A DNA stretch of 5,935 nucleotides. Source: Bacteroidia bacterium (GTDB lineage: Bacteria; Bacteroidota; Bacteroidia; Cytophagales; Cyclobacteriaceae). A program made the position numbers and the translations under genes. The stretch covers positions 1-5,935 of the forward strand of contig JAAURZ010000173.1 of the NCBI GenBank assembly GCA_012031955.1. The letters are read 5' to 3'. This document shows, in pieces, positions 1 through 5,935 of this stretch; the stretch's first letter is position 1; each line of letters starts with the position of its first letter. The notes under the pieces are model-generated. The model saw nothing but the letters and a program-made list of their open reading frames with translations. It had not been told where the DNA came from and made no database searches.

Positions 1-150
1 CATCGCACCTTCGGCACAAAACATGCACCTGCTGGAACAAGCAGATCACAAGGACTTCTGGCAAATCTGCAGCTTGTCTACAATGACTTTGAGCAGTCGA
101 AGGTGCTTCGCCCTGTGAGGGTGAACAGCAAAGGTCTGTACTACTACTGA
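1..150 (+). CDS. 3' end of an unrecognised gene (D), apparently with one frameshift
   Basis: This is the C-terminal tail of a plus-strand gene that starts left of the window and stops at TGA 148-150. Frame 1 is open over the whole stretch and ends in VNSKGLYYY. The first 60 bases, however, read more like protein in frame 2 (APSAQNMHLLEQADHKDFW), which hits a stop at about 116-118. Restoring one G at 60-61 joins the two as ...HKDFWANLQLVYNDFEQ, giving a continuous 49-residue tail. That join is an inference from protein-like composition and from the same kind of indel seen in genes B and C. I do not recognise the family: 49 residues show no motif, signal or repeat that identifies a function. 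The gene converges on gene C with one base between the stop codons. The existence of a coding tail is fairly secure; the exact frame of the first 60 bases is less so. Confidence 0.55.
   Translation, partial: HRTFGTKHAPAGTSRSQGLLANLQLVYNDFEQSKVLRPVRVNSKGLYYY
60..61 (+). other. Probable -1 frameshift site in gene D
   Basis: The doubled G at 60-61 would read TGG GCA AAT (W-A-N) if it were GGG. As written, the protein-like frame before it (ending KDFW) and the one after it (NLQLVYNDFEQ) differ by one base. A lost base in a G run is the simplest explanation. Support is composition only, since no homologue is recognised. Confidence 0.4.
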
Positions 151-151
151 G

Positions 152-2102
152 TTACTTCTTCTCCAGCACCAGCACAATCTTATTGAAGTCGGCAGCTGCG
201 TTGATCACTTTGCGGAAATCTTCGTAGCGCGCGAGCGGCGCAAAAATCTCTTTGTAATACTCCTTTATATTGACAACCAACTGGTCGCCCTCAATTTTAT
301 ATGTCGACACAAACAAGTACGGCTCGCCCTTGCCATCTTTGTAGCGCACATCCATATTCAGGTCGTCGGGGTTTTTGATCTTGTAGCCGGCAGGAATGTT
401 CACATTGATCACGCGGTCGTAGCCGCGGTTATAGTCGTTCTCCACGCCGGTCGTACGGCTGTCGTCGCGGTACATTTCCACTTGCGGACCGATCATCTCC
501 CCGACTTTGAGCAAAATGCGCGGGCCGGCTTTTTCAATGAAGTGCTCAGACGTAAAAGTGACGTCGAGGTCGAAACCATCCACAAGCGCGGACTGTGTCG
601 GCCTGGCCGTCCACTTCACGATTTCCGGATCGGGCACAATTTGCTTCATCAGCTCCATCACAAACTCGTTGCGTTTATTTTCCGGCATCAGCTCGTAGTA
701 CGGCGCCAGGTATTGCGCGTTGATGCCGCCGAAGTAGCGCTTGAATCTCACCTCGTTTGCGCTCATGTCGCCGTTGAACGCCACCGTCACGTCCATGTTG
801 TCGGTATTCACATCGTATGTAGCCGGGGGAATGTCTTTCACGGAGGCGAGGGCCGAATTCAATCCACCTACCGACACGGGTTCGATAAAAAGTCCCTGCA
901 TGGCCGTCAGGTTGGGTGGCACCAGCGGGTAGCGCATCTCAAACAGATCGGGCGACATGAATTTTTTGGTGTCGGGAAAATACAGCAGGTAGTTAGCAAG
1001 ATATGACCATGAATCAAACCGACCATCGAACCCCACGTTGTCGCGAGTCGCCGGTAAATCACTACATGGCAGGGAAATGTTGAGCGTGGCAAACACGCCA
1101 TACAGAAGTCGTGTAATGCCCTCCTCCGACGCGAGCCTGGTTTTGATGATCGTCTCCAGGTTTGAGCCTGCCCTCGCCACGGTGTTCTTTATCAATCTGG
1201 ACCGAGGTTTTGATTCTTGTTTCCACATTCTTGATGCGTGCATCCTGCGGTTTTGCAGCATCGTCGTTCAAGGTCTTCACAAACTTGGCCAGGGCCTTGT
1301 CTTCATCCTTCGTCCGTTCGGACACTACGCCCTGGTATCGCTTCGCGGCATCGTCCCACGTGAACATGCGTGCCTTTGATTTGGCGTAATTGTAGGCCAG
1401 CTTGAAGTCTACCCGCTTGCGGTTGGCATCGTAGTTGGAAAATTCTTCCTTCTTGATGGCGGACACGGCGTCGAGGCTGGCTGTGTACGTATTGCGCTCT
1501 TCCTCTTTCGACTTCTCTACAGCGGGAAAGTTATTGTACGATTTGAAATCAAACTCCAGGTGAGCCGGGCAAGAAACAATCAGCGAACTCTTCTTTACCG
1601 GCACATCAAACTGCATGAACGCGCGGTTGAAGAGGTCGGCGGGCATCTTTCGGGTGTAGTAGTACTCCACCTCGCCACCAAGTTCCACGCCTTCCATGGC
1701 AAAGATGCGAACGGCGTTGCCGGCATCTTCGTCTTTTAGTTCTTTCAGGTTGGCTTTGTCGAACGAGATCACCTTGCCCTCCTTCGTAATGGCGCGTGCT
1801 TTCAGGTCGACGAGTTCAAGCACGCCGCGCATGGGTATCACAATGCGATTGTTGCGTTGCACCGCTTCCGTGTTGTTGAGGCGTGCAACCCGATGGATGG
1901 TGGCATACATCAGAAACTGGTCGTTCTCCAGTGCATAGTCGAACTGCATGTGATGGAGTGCTATGTACTCCGGCAACTGTGCTTCCGCTTCATCCATCGG
2001 CGTGAGCCCGCGCTCCGCTTGCCATTCGTAGGGCTTCACGTTCTGGCCGGCGGCCACGCCCCACACCAGCATCAACAGTCCAAATAAAAATCGCAACATC
2101 AT
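152..2102 (-). CDS. Secreted DUF3857 protein with a degenerate transglutaminase-like domain (gene C), one frameshift
   Basis: The gene starts at ATG 2102-2100, immediately followed by a second ATG, and stops at TAA 154-152. It reads in two frames joined near 1188-1190; removing one base gives 1950 nt and 649 residues. Residues 1-20 (MMLRFLFGLLMLVWGVAAGQ) form a signal peptide with likely signal peptidase I cleavage after VAAG. Residues about 45-230 resemble the DUF3857 beta domain, about 265-390 a transglutaminase-like fold, and 400-649 a beta-rich C-terminal domain whose segment INVNIPAGYKI matches MIPEGYKV in gene B. The whole protein is therefore a paralogue of B. The position of B's catalytic Cys (GDCKD) is here LASEEG (Glu326), the His position (DNHM) is DSWS (Trp365), and the Asp position falls at Ser383/Pro384. 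It is probably exported and catalytically inactive, perhaps a partner of B. It lies 15 bases behind B in the same operon. Family assignment is from motif recognition, not a search. Confidence 0.85.
1188..1190 (-). other. Single-base frameshift site in gene C (apparent +1 insertion)
   Basis: The upstream frame ends protein-like at TSVQIDK (residues 299-305) and then degenerates to a stop at 1062. The downstream frame becomes protein-like at NTVARAGSNLETIIK. The coding strand reads GAT AAAGAACACC; removing one base from the AAAG run gives GAT AAG AAC ACC (D-K-N-T) and restores one open frame of 650 codons including stop. An extra A in a homopolymer is the simplest cause. Confidence 0.8.
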
Positions 2103-2117
2103 GATATTTAGTTTTGC
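2103..2117 (-). other. 15-base AT-rich spacer between genes B and C
   Basis: The coding strand reads GCAAAACTAAATATC before the ATG ATG of gene C. No Shine-Dalgarno, promoter or terminator fits in it. AT-rich leader sequence without a Shine-Dalgarno is usual in Bacteroidota. The short distance supports B and C being in one transcript. Confidence 0.65.
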
Positions 2118-4027
2118 TTAAATAATAGATTCTTTGTACGCTTCGCTAAGTTTCCGCACAAACGCATTCCACCCCTCAAATTCTGTTTTGGGAAGCACGA
2201 GATAGTTTGAGGTAAATTTCTTGGTGAGCGTCACCCTGTCGCTTTGAATTTCATACTTGATAGAAATGAAAATTCGTGGCGCGTGTCTTCTGCGTTCGGC
2301 GGCACGTATTCCACTTTATATCCTTCGGGTATCATGAGCGTATAGGAGTCTTCGCGCGTGTATTGATACTCGCTTTCATACGGGGTGCCGCGTGTGCCGG
2401 TATCGATCACCTGGTTGTAGTTGAGTTTGTTGAAGTTCAGGTTGATATAGATTTCTCCCCCCACTTCCTTGTAATAGTCGCCGAGGCGGAAGTTGTAGTC
2501 GATTACCACTGGCTTGTCGTGGTCGTGCAGGTTGTGGATTTTGTAGTCATCGAGGAAAAACTTGTTGCTGCCCATATCGATGAGGCCGACAAGGTATTCC
2601 CGCACTTTGTCGGCTTCGGAGCGGTCCATACTATACGACCCGAACACTTTATGGAATCCGTTCATGGTCCACTGGCCTGTACCAGATACTTCGCCTTTCG
2701 CGAGCCGCACCGTCACAGCGTCGTACGACGTATTCTTCGCCGCGCCGATCACCGGCACTTCTTTTACTTCATAACGGTCGGCACCGAGGCTGACGAGTGC
2801 TTGCTTTCCCTGTATCATCGACGACGGATAGCCAAAAGCGGTGTAGCTGCTGGTGCCATCGAGGAAATAATACTGCCCGTCGATCGCCAATATAGGTGGC
2901 GATCATGTGATTGTCGACGAGCGGCGTAGGTACTTCAGTGTATTTATAAGGCAGGTCGCGCGTACCAATCCATGTGTGATAGCCTTTGATGCCTGCCACG
3001 CGAAGCATGCTCACAATGAGGTTCGCCATGTCTTTGCAGTCGCCGTATCGCTTTTCGCACACAAACGCGCCCGAGTTGGGGATGAAGCCGCGCATGCCGT
3101 CTTCGAAGGCGATGTATTGGATGTTGTCCTGCACCCAATAGAATATCTTTCGCACCACGTCAATCTCGGTATCGCCTTCCGATCTCAGGTCGTTCACAAT
3201 CTGCGCCATCTGTTCCGAGGGCTTGTTATCGAGGTTGGCTACAAACGAGTTGTACCAGCGATGCAGATCATTGAGCCCGGAGAGCACGTTCTTTTTCCCC
3301 GTGCTGGTGTTGTATGATTTCACATACACCACCACGTGTGGCGCATAATGACGGAGGGCTACACTGTGGTCTTCGTTGCGATAGCGTTCAAGGTTGGTGG
3401 CTGACCACTCGTAGGTGACGGCGTTGCCTTTGTTTGATTTCTTGAAATTGATTGCGCCTTCAGGATCGTTATATACTTTATAGAAAATGTCCACGTCGCC
3501 GGTTGTGCGTATGGTGTACCTGGTCTTGGCCTGCGGCAAATAGCTGGCAAAGATAAACCGGTAATGAAGCGGGTGTCCTTGATCTCGTCGCGGTATTCCA
3601 GTTGCGTGCGGTTGCGTGCAGCGATGGCGGGGTAAGAGAATGCGTAATAGTAGGAGTCGTCGTAGAATACGTCGTTGTCCTCATCAAATTTTTTTCTTGA
3701 TTCAGTGACTGGAAAATCTTTGTACTTATTCTTGTCCCACACCAGTGTTTTCGCCTTAAGATCTTTTATCTGTCGAAAGTAGGATCCATATACACGCTTA
3801 CTGCCGGCGATGGTGGTTTGCTCTTTCAGGTGCAGGATGTCTTCGAACACATCGGCGTAAGCATAAAGTGAGTCTCCTTTCACGGAAAGGTTGAGCGTTT
3901 CAGAACGCTCCACATAAACAACGGGTTCATCGGGATATTTTTCCCGTAAGGCCGTCCATAAATCGCCTGACTGTGCCGCCGCACTTCCCGCCAGCGCTAC
4001 GCAAAACAACACAAGTTGCACTCTCAT
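2118..4027 (-). CDS. Secreted DUF3857/transglutaminase-core protein with intact Cys-His-Asp triad (gene B), three frameshifts
   Basis: The start is ATG 4027-4025, overlapping the stop of gene A (ATGA); the stop is TAA 2120-2118. Three single-base corrections (near 3556, 2888 and 2270) give 1911 nt and 636 residues. Residues 1-19 (MRVQLVLFCVALAGSAAAQ) are a signal peptide with an AAA/AQ-type cleavage site, so the protein acts in the periplasm or on the outer membrane. Residues about 35-235 fit DUF3857, about 265-395 the transglutaminase core, and about 400-636 a beta-rich C-terminal domain (DUF3858-like). The core shows RYGDCKDMANL with Cys331, DNHMIATYI with His374 and YYFLDGT with Asp390, the order and spacing of the papain-like transglutaminase triad. 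Bacterial members of this fold are mostly proteases, amidases or crosslinking enzymes; the substrate cannot be told. The stop given here differs from the early TGA at 2231, because the segment after the third shift (NYLVLPKTEFEGWNAFVRK) aligns with the end of gene C. Confidence 0.87.
2269..2272 (-). other. Frameshift site 3 in gene B (apparent 1-base deletion)
   Basis: After AEDTRHEF the frame runs to a TGA at 2233-2231. The neighbouring frame continues as ISIKYEIQSDRVTLTKKF and on to TAA at 2120-2118. Adding one T to the coding-strand TTTT run (AAAA on the plus strand) joins them as HEFFISIKYEI. The recovered 50-residue tail matches the C-terminal layout of gene C, which supports the correction. 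Confidence 0.78.
2887..2888 (-). other. Frameshift site 2 in gene B (apparent 1-base insertion)
   Basis: The upstream frame reads VDNHMIATYIG and then loses the family pattern; the downstream frame reads AIDGQYYFLDGTSSY. Removing one G from the coding-strand GG gives TAT ATT GCG ATC GAC, joining His374 and Asp390 of the catalytic triad in one frame at a normal 16-residue spacing. Uncorrected, the active site is split between two frames. Confidence 0.82.
3555..3557 (-). other. Frameshift site 1 in gene B (apparent 1-base deletion)
   Basis: The upstream frame is good to KDTRFITG (residue 157) and then becomes low-complexity Pro/Thr/Arg-rich until a stop at 3359. The next frame reads FIFASYLPQAKTRYTI. 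Changing the coding-strand TTT run to TTTT gives GGT TTT ATC TTT GCC, joining ITG to FIFASYLPQ. This places the strand between the two halves of DUF3857 as expected for the family. Confidence 0.8.
4024..4027 (-). promoter_or_regulatory. ATGA stop/start overlap coupling genes A and B
   Basis: The start ATG of gene B (4027-4025) shares bases with the stop TGA of gene A (4026-4024). This arrangement normally means co-transcription and translational coupling by terminating ribosomes. A GGAGG lies on the coding strand at 4050-4046, about 18 bases before the ATG, too far for standard initiation; a nearer GAAGA is weak. The overlap therefore probably decides initiation of B. Confidence 0.75.
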
Positions 4028-5935
4028 TCGTCTTCTATTACAAATCCTCCCCAGAAGTTTACTTCTTTCACTTTGCGGTCATTCTTATAGCTTGCCGTTT
4101 TGCCCTGGCGCGCTCCCATGAGAAACGTTTCCGAGTATATCAAATTTCCTTGTTCATCGAAGTGCTCCACCACGCCGTCTACTTCGTCGTTCAGGTATTT
4201 ACCGCGCTCTTTCAGTTTGCCATTCGGGTGGTACACCTTGTAGTCGCCTTCGTAGTCGCCTTTCACGAATGTGTATTCCGAATACAAGCTTCCGTTGCTA
4301 TAATACAGTTTGTAAGGTCCTTCGTAAACGCCGTGTTTGTAAGTTTCTTCATAACCTACCTTACCGTTTGCGAATTTGGCAATTATCACGGCGTCTCCTT
4401 TGAATGGAGTCCACACGCCGGGGCTTGTGGAATATGCGATCAGGCGGTCATCTTCGTATATCTTCTCTACCATCAAAATACCCTCAGGGTTGTAGACACG
4501 TTGTATGCCGTTGCGTTTATCGTTGAGATAGTCCGTTTCGAAAGACTTCATGCCATTGTCGTGGTAGTATACCCAGGTGCTGTCGCGCTCTCCAGAAGCG
4601 TAAGTGCCCACGTACTGCGTTTTGCCATTGAAATGCTGGCCCGTCCAGGTGCCCTCTCGCTCGTCGTTTATCAACATGCCTATTGATCCGGTCGTGCCCG
4701 TGATGGAGTAAAAAACGTACTGACCATTTGCCAGGCCTGCCGCGCCTGCGGGGTTGCGGTAGTATAAGGAGCCGTCAGGGTAATTGCGTATTACGTCGGT
4801 GACGTAGCGGCCACAGGCCAGCGAAAATTCAGTGTTCGCCTTCCCGTTTTTGAATGCTGTTGTGTAGTGCGTTACTGGTCCTTTTGTCGATTTTTGTGAC
4901 ACTCGTGCGTTGCCGTTCGGCTCAAAATCGGTCTGTGCCACTATGCCGTATGACTTGTATGTAAACTCTTGAGTCTTCCGTCCGTCTTCCGCGTAGTGTA
5001 TGCCGTCGCCAACCACTTCGCCGTTGAGATAAAAATAGTTGGACTCCGGGGTTCCGTCTACATAGTACGACACCCACTTTTGCTGGCGATTTCCGTCCTG
5101 CATCCAACCTTCAATTTTTCGTTTTCCGTTTTCATAGTACTCTGCGTAATAGCCGTCGAGTTGGTCGTCTTTGTAATTGTACTCCAGCTTTTTGTTGCTT
5201 GAGGCGAAATAGTCGACTGATTTGCCCTGGGCCAGACCTTCTGCCCAGGTCACTTTGCTGAACAATCCACCATAGGGATAGTAGTACGTCCAGTCGCCAC
5301 TCTTTTTGCCATCTTTAAAGGTACCTTCAGTGCGTTTGTTGCCATAGATGTCGTAGGCTGTAAAGGTGAAGTTCCCGTTTTCGTCGCCCGCGCTGGAGAG
5401 TTCTTTTCCTTTTTCATTGTAGTACTCCATTTTCACCAGCTTGTCGTCTTTGTAGGTGTTGGTGTTGTGGAGCTTGCCCCAATGATACAGGTTGTATTCG
5501 CCATCCAGTTTGCCGGCGTCGTTGTAACGAAACTTTTCTTCCAGGCGGCCACGACGATCGTGCGCAACCCATTCGCCCGCCGGCTCGTCGTCTTTGTACT
5601 CGCCTTTTTTGTGCAGCCTGCCGTTGGAGTGGTAGTAACTCCAGGTACCTGTGGCCTTACCGTTCGCATAGGTGCCCGACGCGCGCAGCACGCCATTCGG
5701 GTGGTAGCCCCAATATGCACCGTCGTACTCGCCCGCGACGTAATTCGATTTGTCCTTCACCTTGCCGGTGCTGTAGTAGGTTGTGTATTCGCCTGTGAGT
5801 TTGTTGGCTTGAAAGGTGTATTCCGATTCAACGGTGCCATCGATGAAGTAAGTGGCGCCGCGTCCGTCGCGTTCGTTGTTCTTGTAGGCAAGTTTCTCCT
5901 TGACCATGCCGCACTGGTAGAAAATTTCCACGTCG
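4024..5935 (-). CDS. Giant YwqK-type MORN-variant repeat protein (gene A), 5' end outside the window
   Basis: The frame is open from the right edge to TGA 4026-4024, giving at least 636 codons. A GTG at 5931-5929 could serve as a start, but the frame is open on to the edge (GAC before it) and the protein begins mid-repeat, so the N-terminus, including any signal peptide, lies outside. The visible part is a tandem array of about 25 units of 22-25 residues with the pattern NGK-x-hydrophobic-x-x-Y-x-DG-x-x-G-x-Y/W-x-x-YY. Examples begin at PNG79, SNG102, ENG268, DNG458, SNG546 and PNG569 (numbering from the GTG). This is the MORN_2/YwqK repeat (COG2849). The name antitoxin given to such proteins comes from Bacillus YwqK; nothing here resembles a YwqJ toxin, and the size and context fit a surface or scaffold beta-repeat protein better. 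There is no frameshift over 1.9 kb. The C-terminus (FWGGFVIEDE) is not a recognisable sorting signal. It is coupled to gene B. Confidence 0.9.
   Translation of the reverse strand, partial: DVEIFYQCGMVKEKLAYKNNERDGRGATYFIDGTVESEYTFQANKLTGEYTTYYSTGKVKDKSNYVAGEYDGAYWGYHPNGVLRASGTYANGKATGTWSYYHSNGRLHKKGEYKDDEPAGEWVAHDRRGRLEEKFRYNDAGKLDGEYNLYHWGKLHNTNTYKDDKLVKMEYYNEKGKELSSAGDENGNFTFTAYDIYGNKRTEGTFKDGKKSGDWTYYYPYGGLFSKVTWAEGLAQGKSVDYFASSNKKLEYNYKDDQLDGYYAEYYENGKRKIEGWMQDGNRQQKWVSYYVDGTPESNYFYLNGEVVGDGIHYAEDGRKTQEFTYKSYGIVAQTDFEPNGNARVSQKSTKGPVTHYTTAFKNGKANTEFSLACGRYVTDVIRNYPDGSLYYRNPAGAAGLANGQYVFYSITGTTGSIGMLINDEREGTWTGQHFNGKTQYVGTYASGERDSTWVYYHDNGMKSFETDYLNDKRNGIQRVYNPEGILMVEKIYEDDRLIAYSTSPGVWTPFKGDAVIIAKFANGKVGYEETYKHGVYEGPYKLYYSNGSLYSEYTFVKGDYEGDYKVYHPNGKLKERGKYLNDEVDGVVEHFDEQGNLIYSETFLMGARQGKTASYKNDRKVKEVNFWGGFVIEDE
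4219..4233. repeat. 15-base direct repeat, copy 1 (other copy at 5692-5706)
   Basis: The stretch gccattcgggtggta occurs identically here and at 5692-5706. On the coding strand both copies encode Tyr-His-Pro-Asn-Gly, the unit-start motif of the repeat protein, in the same phase. It is explained by the protein repeat. Confidence 0.7.
5692..5706. repeat. 15-base direct repeat, copy 2 (other copy at 4219-4233)
   Basis: Identical to the stretch at 4219-4233 and in the same codon phase (residues 76-80 versus 567-571 of the visible protein). It could in principle support recombination that changes repeat number, but 15 bases is short. Confidence 0.7.

Larger units (their letters stand above)
4050..5925 (-). 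repeat. Array of about 25 YwqK/MORN-variant protein repeats
   Basis: The units are best preserved at residues 30-220, 260-315 and 430-610 of the visible protein. Between about 320 and 420 the consensus decays (for example STKGPVTHYTTAF and the Cys-containing SLACGRY), and near 500-518 an extra loop (STSPGVWTPFKGD) interrupts one unit. DNA identity between units is low; the longest exact copy I noticed is a 15-base stretch at 5692-5706 and 4219-4233, encoding YHPNG. The array is thus an old, diverged expansion rather than a recent slippage product. Confidence 0.85.

Noticed and set aside
482..1006. 174-codon open frame on the plus strand
   Set aside because: It lies entirely antisense to gene C, is rich in His/Arg/Val as expected for a complementary-strand shadow, and has no recognisable domain or start region.
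2276..2929. 217-codon open frame on the plus strand
   Set aside because: Antisense to the C-terminal half of gene B, which has clear catalytic and family motifs; the plus-strand product is a shadow.
2269..3557. Programmed ribosomal frameshifting in gene B
   Set aside because: Three shifts of mixed sign in one gene, none at a canonical slippery heptamer, fit indel error better than recoding.
3973..4686. 237-codon open frame on the plus strand with hydrophobic segments
   Set aside because: Antisense to gene A and the start of B. The apparent hydrophobicity comes from reading complements of Lys/Glu/Asn/Tyr codons as Phe/Val/Ile; no independent gene signal.
4219..5706. CRISPR-like or mobile-element repeats
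   Set aside because: The 15-base direct repeats are in codon phase within a repeat protein, are far apart, and have no regular spacers, inverted repeats or transposase nearby.
5929..5931. GTG as the true start of gene A
   Set aside because: The frame stays open to the window edge and the protein begins inside a repeat without a signal peptide, so the gene more likely starts outside.
4024..5935. YwqJ-YwqK toxin-antitoxin module
   Set aside because: Only the repeat family matches; no deaminase or other toxin domain is encoded in the window.

Overview
The window reads as a piece of a chromosome from a member of the Bacteroidota, probably a Cytophagales-like gliding or environmental lineage. 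The inference rests on gene content (a pair of DUF3857/transglutaminase-like secreted proteins, a very long YwqK/MORN-variant repeat protein), AT-rich ribosome-binding regions without a clear Shine-Dalgarno at the expected distance, and mid-range GC with Tyr/Lys/Asn/Asp-rich secreted proteins. The genus cannot be fixed from this sequence alone.

Layout. Almost everything is one leftward (minus-strand) gene set read from the right edge: (A) 5935-4024, the 3' part of a gene for a protein made almost entirely of about 25 YwqK-type MORN-variant repeats; (B) 4027-2118, a secreted DUF3857 + transglutaminase-core protein with an intact Cys-His-Asp triad; (C) 2102-152, a second secreted DUF3857 protein of the same architecture in which the triad positions appear to be replaced. 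A and B overlap by 4 bases (ATGA) and B and C are 15 bases apart, so the three are very probably co-transcribed and A-B translationally coupled. On the plus strand, 1-150 holds the last 49 codons of an unrecognised gene (D) that converges on C with a single base between the two stop codons. No RNA gene, mobile element, CRISPR array or long non-coding stretch is present.

Reading-frame integrity is the main caution. Gene B needs three single-base corrections (near 3555-3557, 2887-2888 and 2269-2272), gene C needs one (near 1188-1190) and fragment D apparently one (near 60-61). Each lies at a short homopolymer or doubled base, no in-frame nonsense codon is found between them, and the corrected lengths are exact codon multiples (B 1911 nt, 636 aa; C 1950 nt, 649 aa). 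The simplest reading is residual indel error in the assembly rather than true pseudogenes, although gene A, 1.9 kb long, carries none.

How they may work together (inference): A, B and C look like an envelope/periplasmic module. B could act as a cysteine protease, amidase or crosslinking enzyme, C as a catalytically dead paralogue (a scaffold, regulator or substrate-binding partner), and A as a large tyrosine-rich beta-repeat surface or scaffold protein. The pairing of a live and a dead transglutaminase-like protein coupled to a giant YwqK-repeat protein is the most interesting feature of the window.
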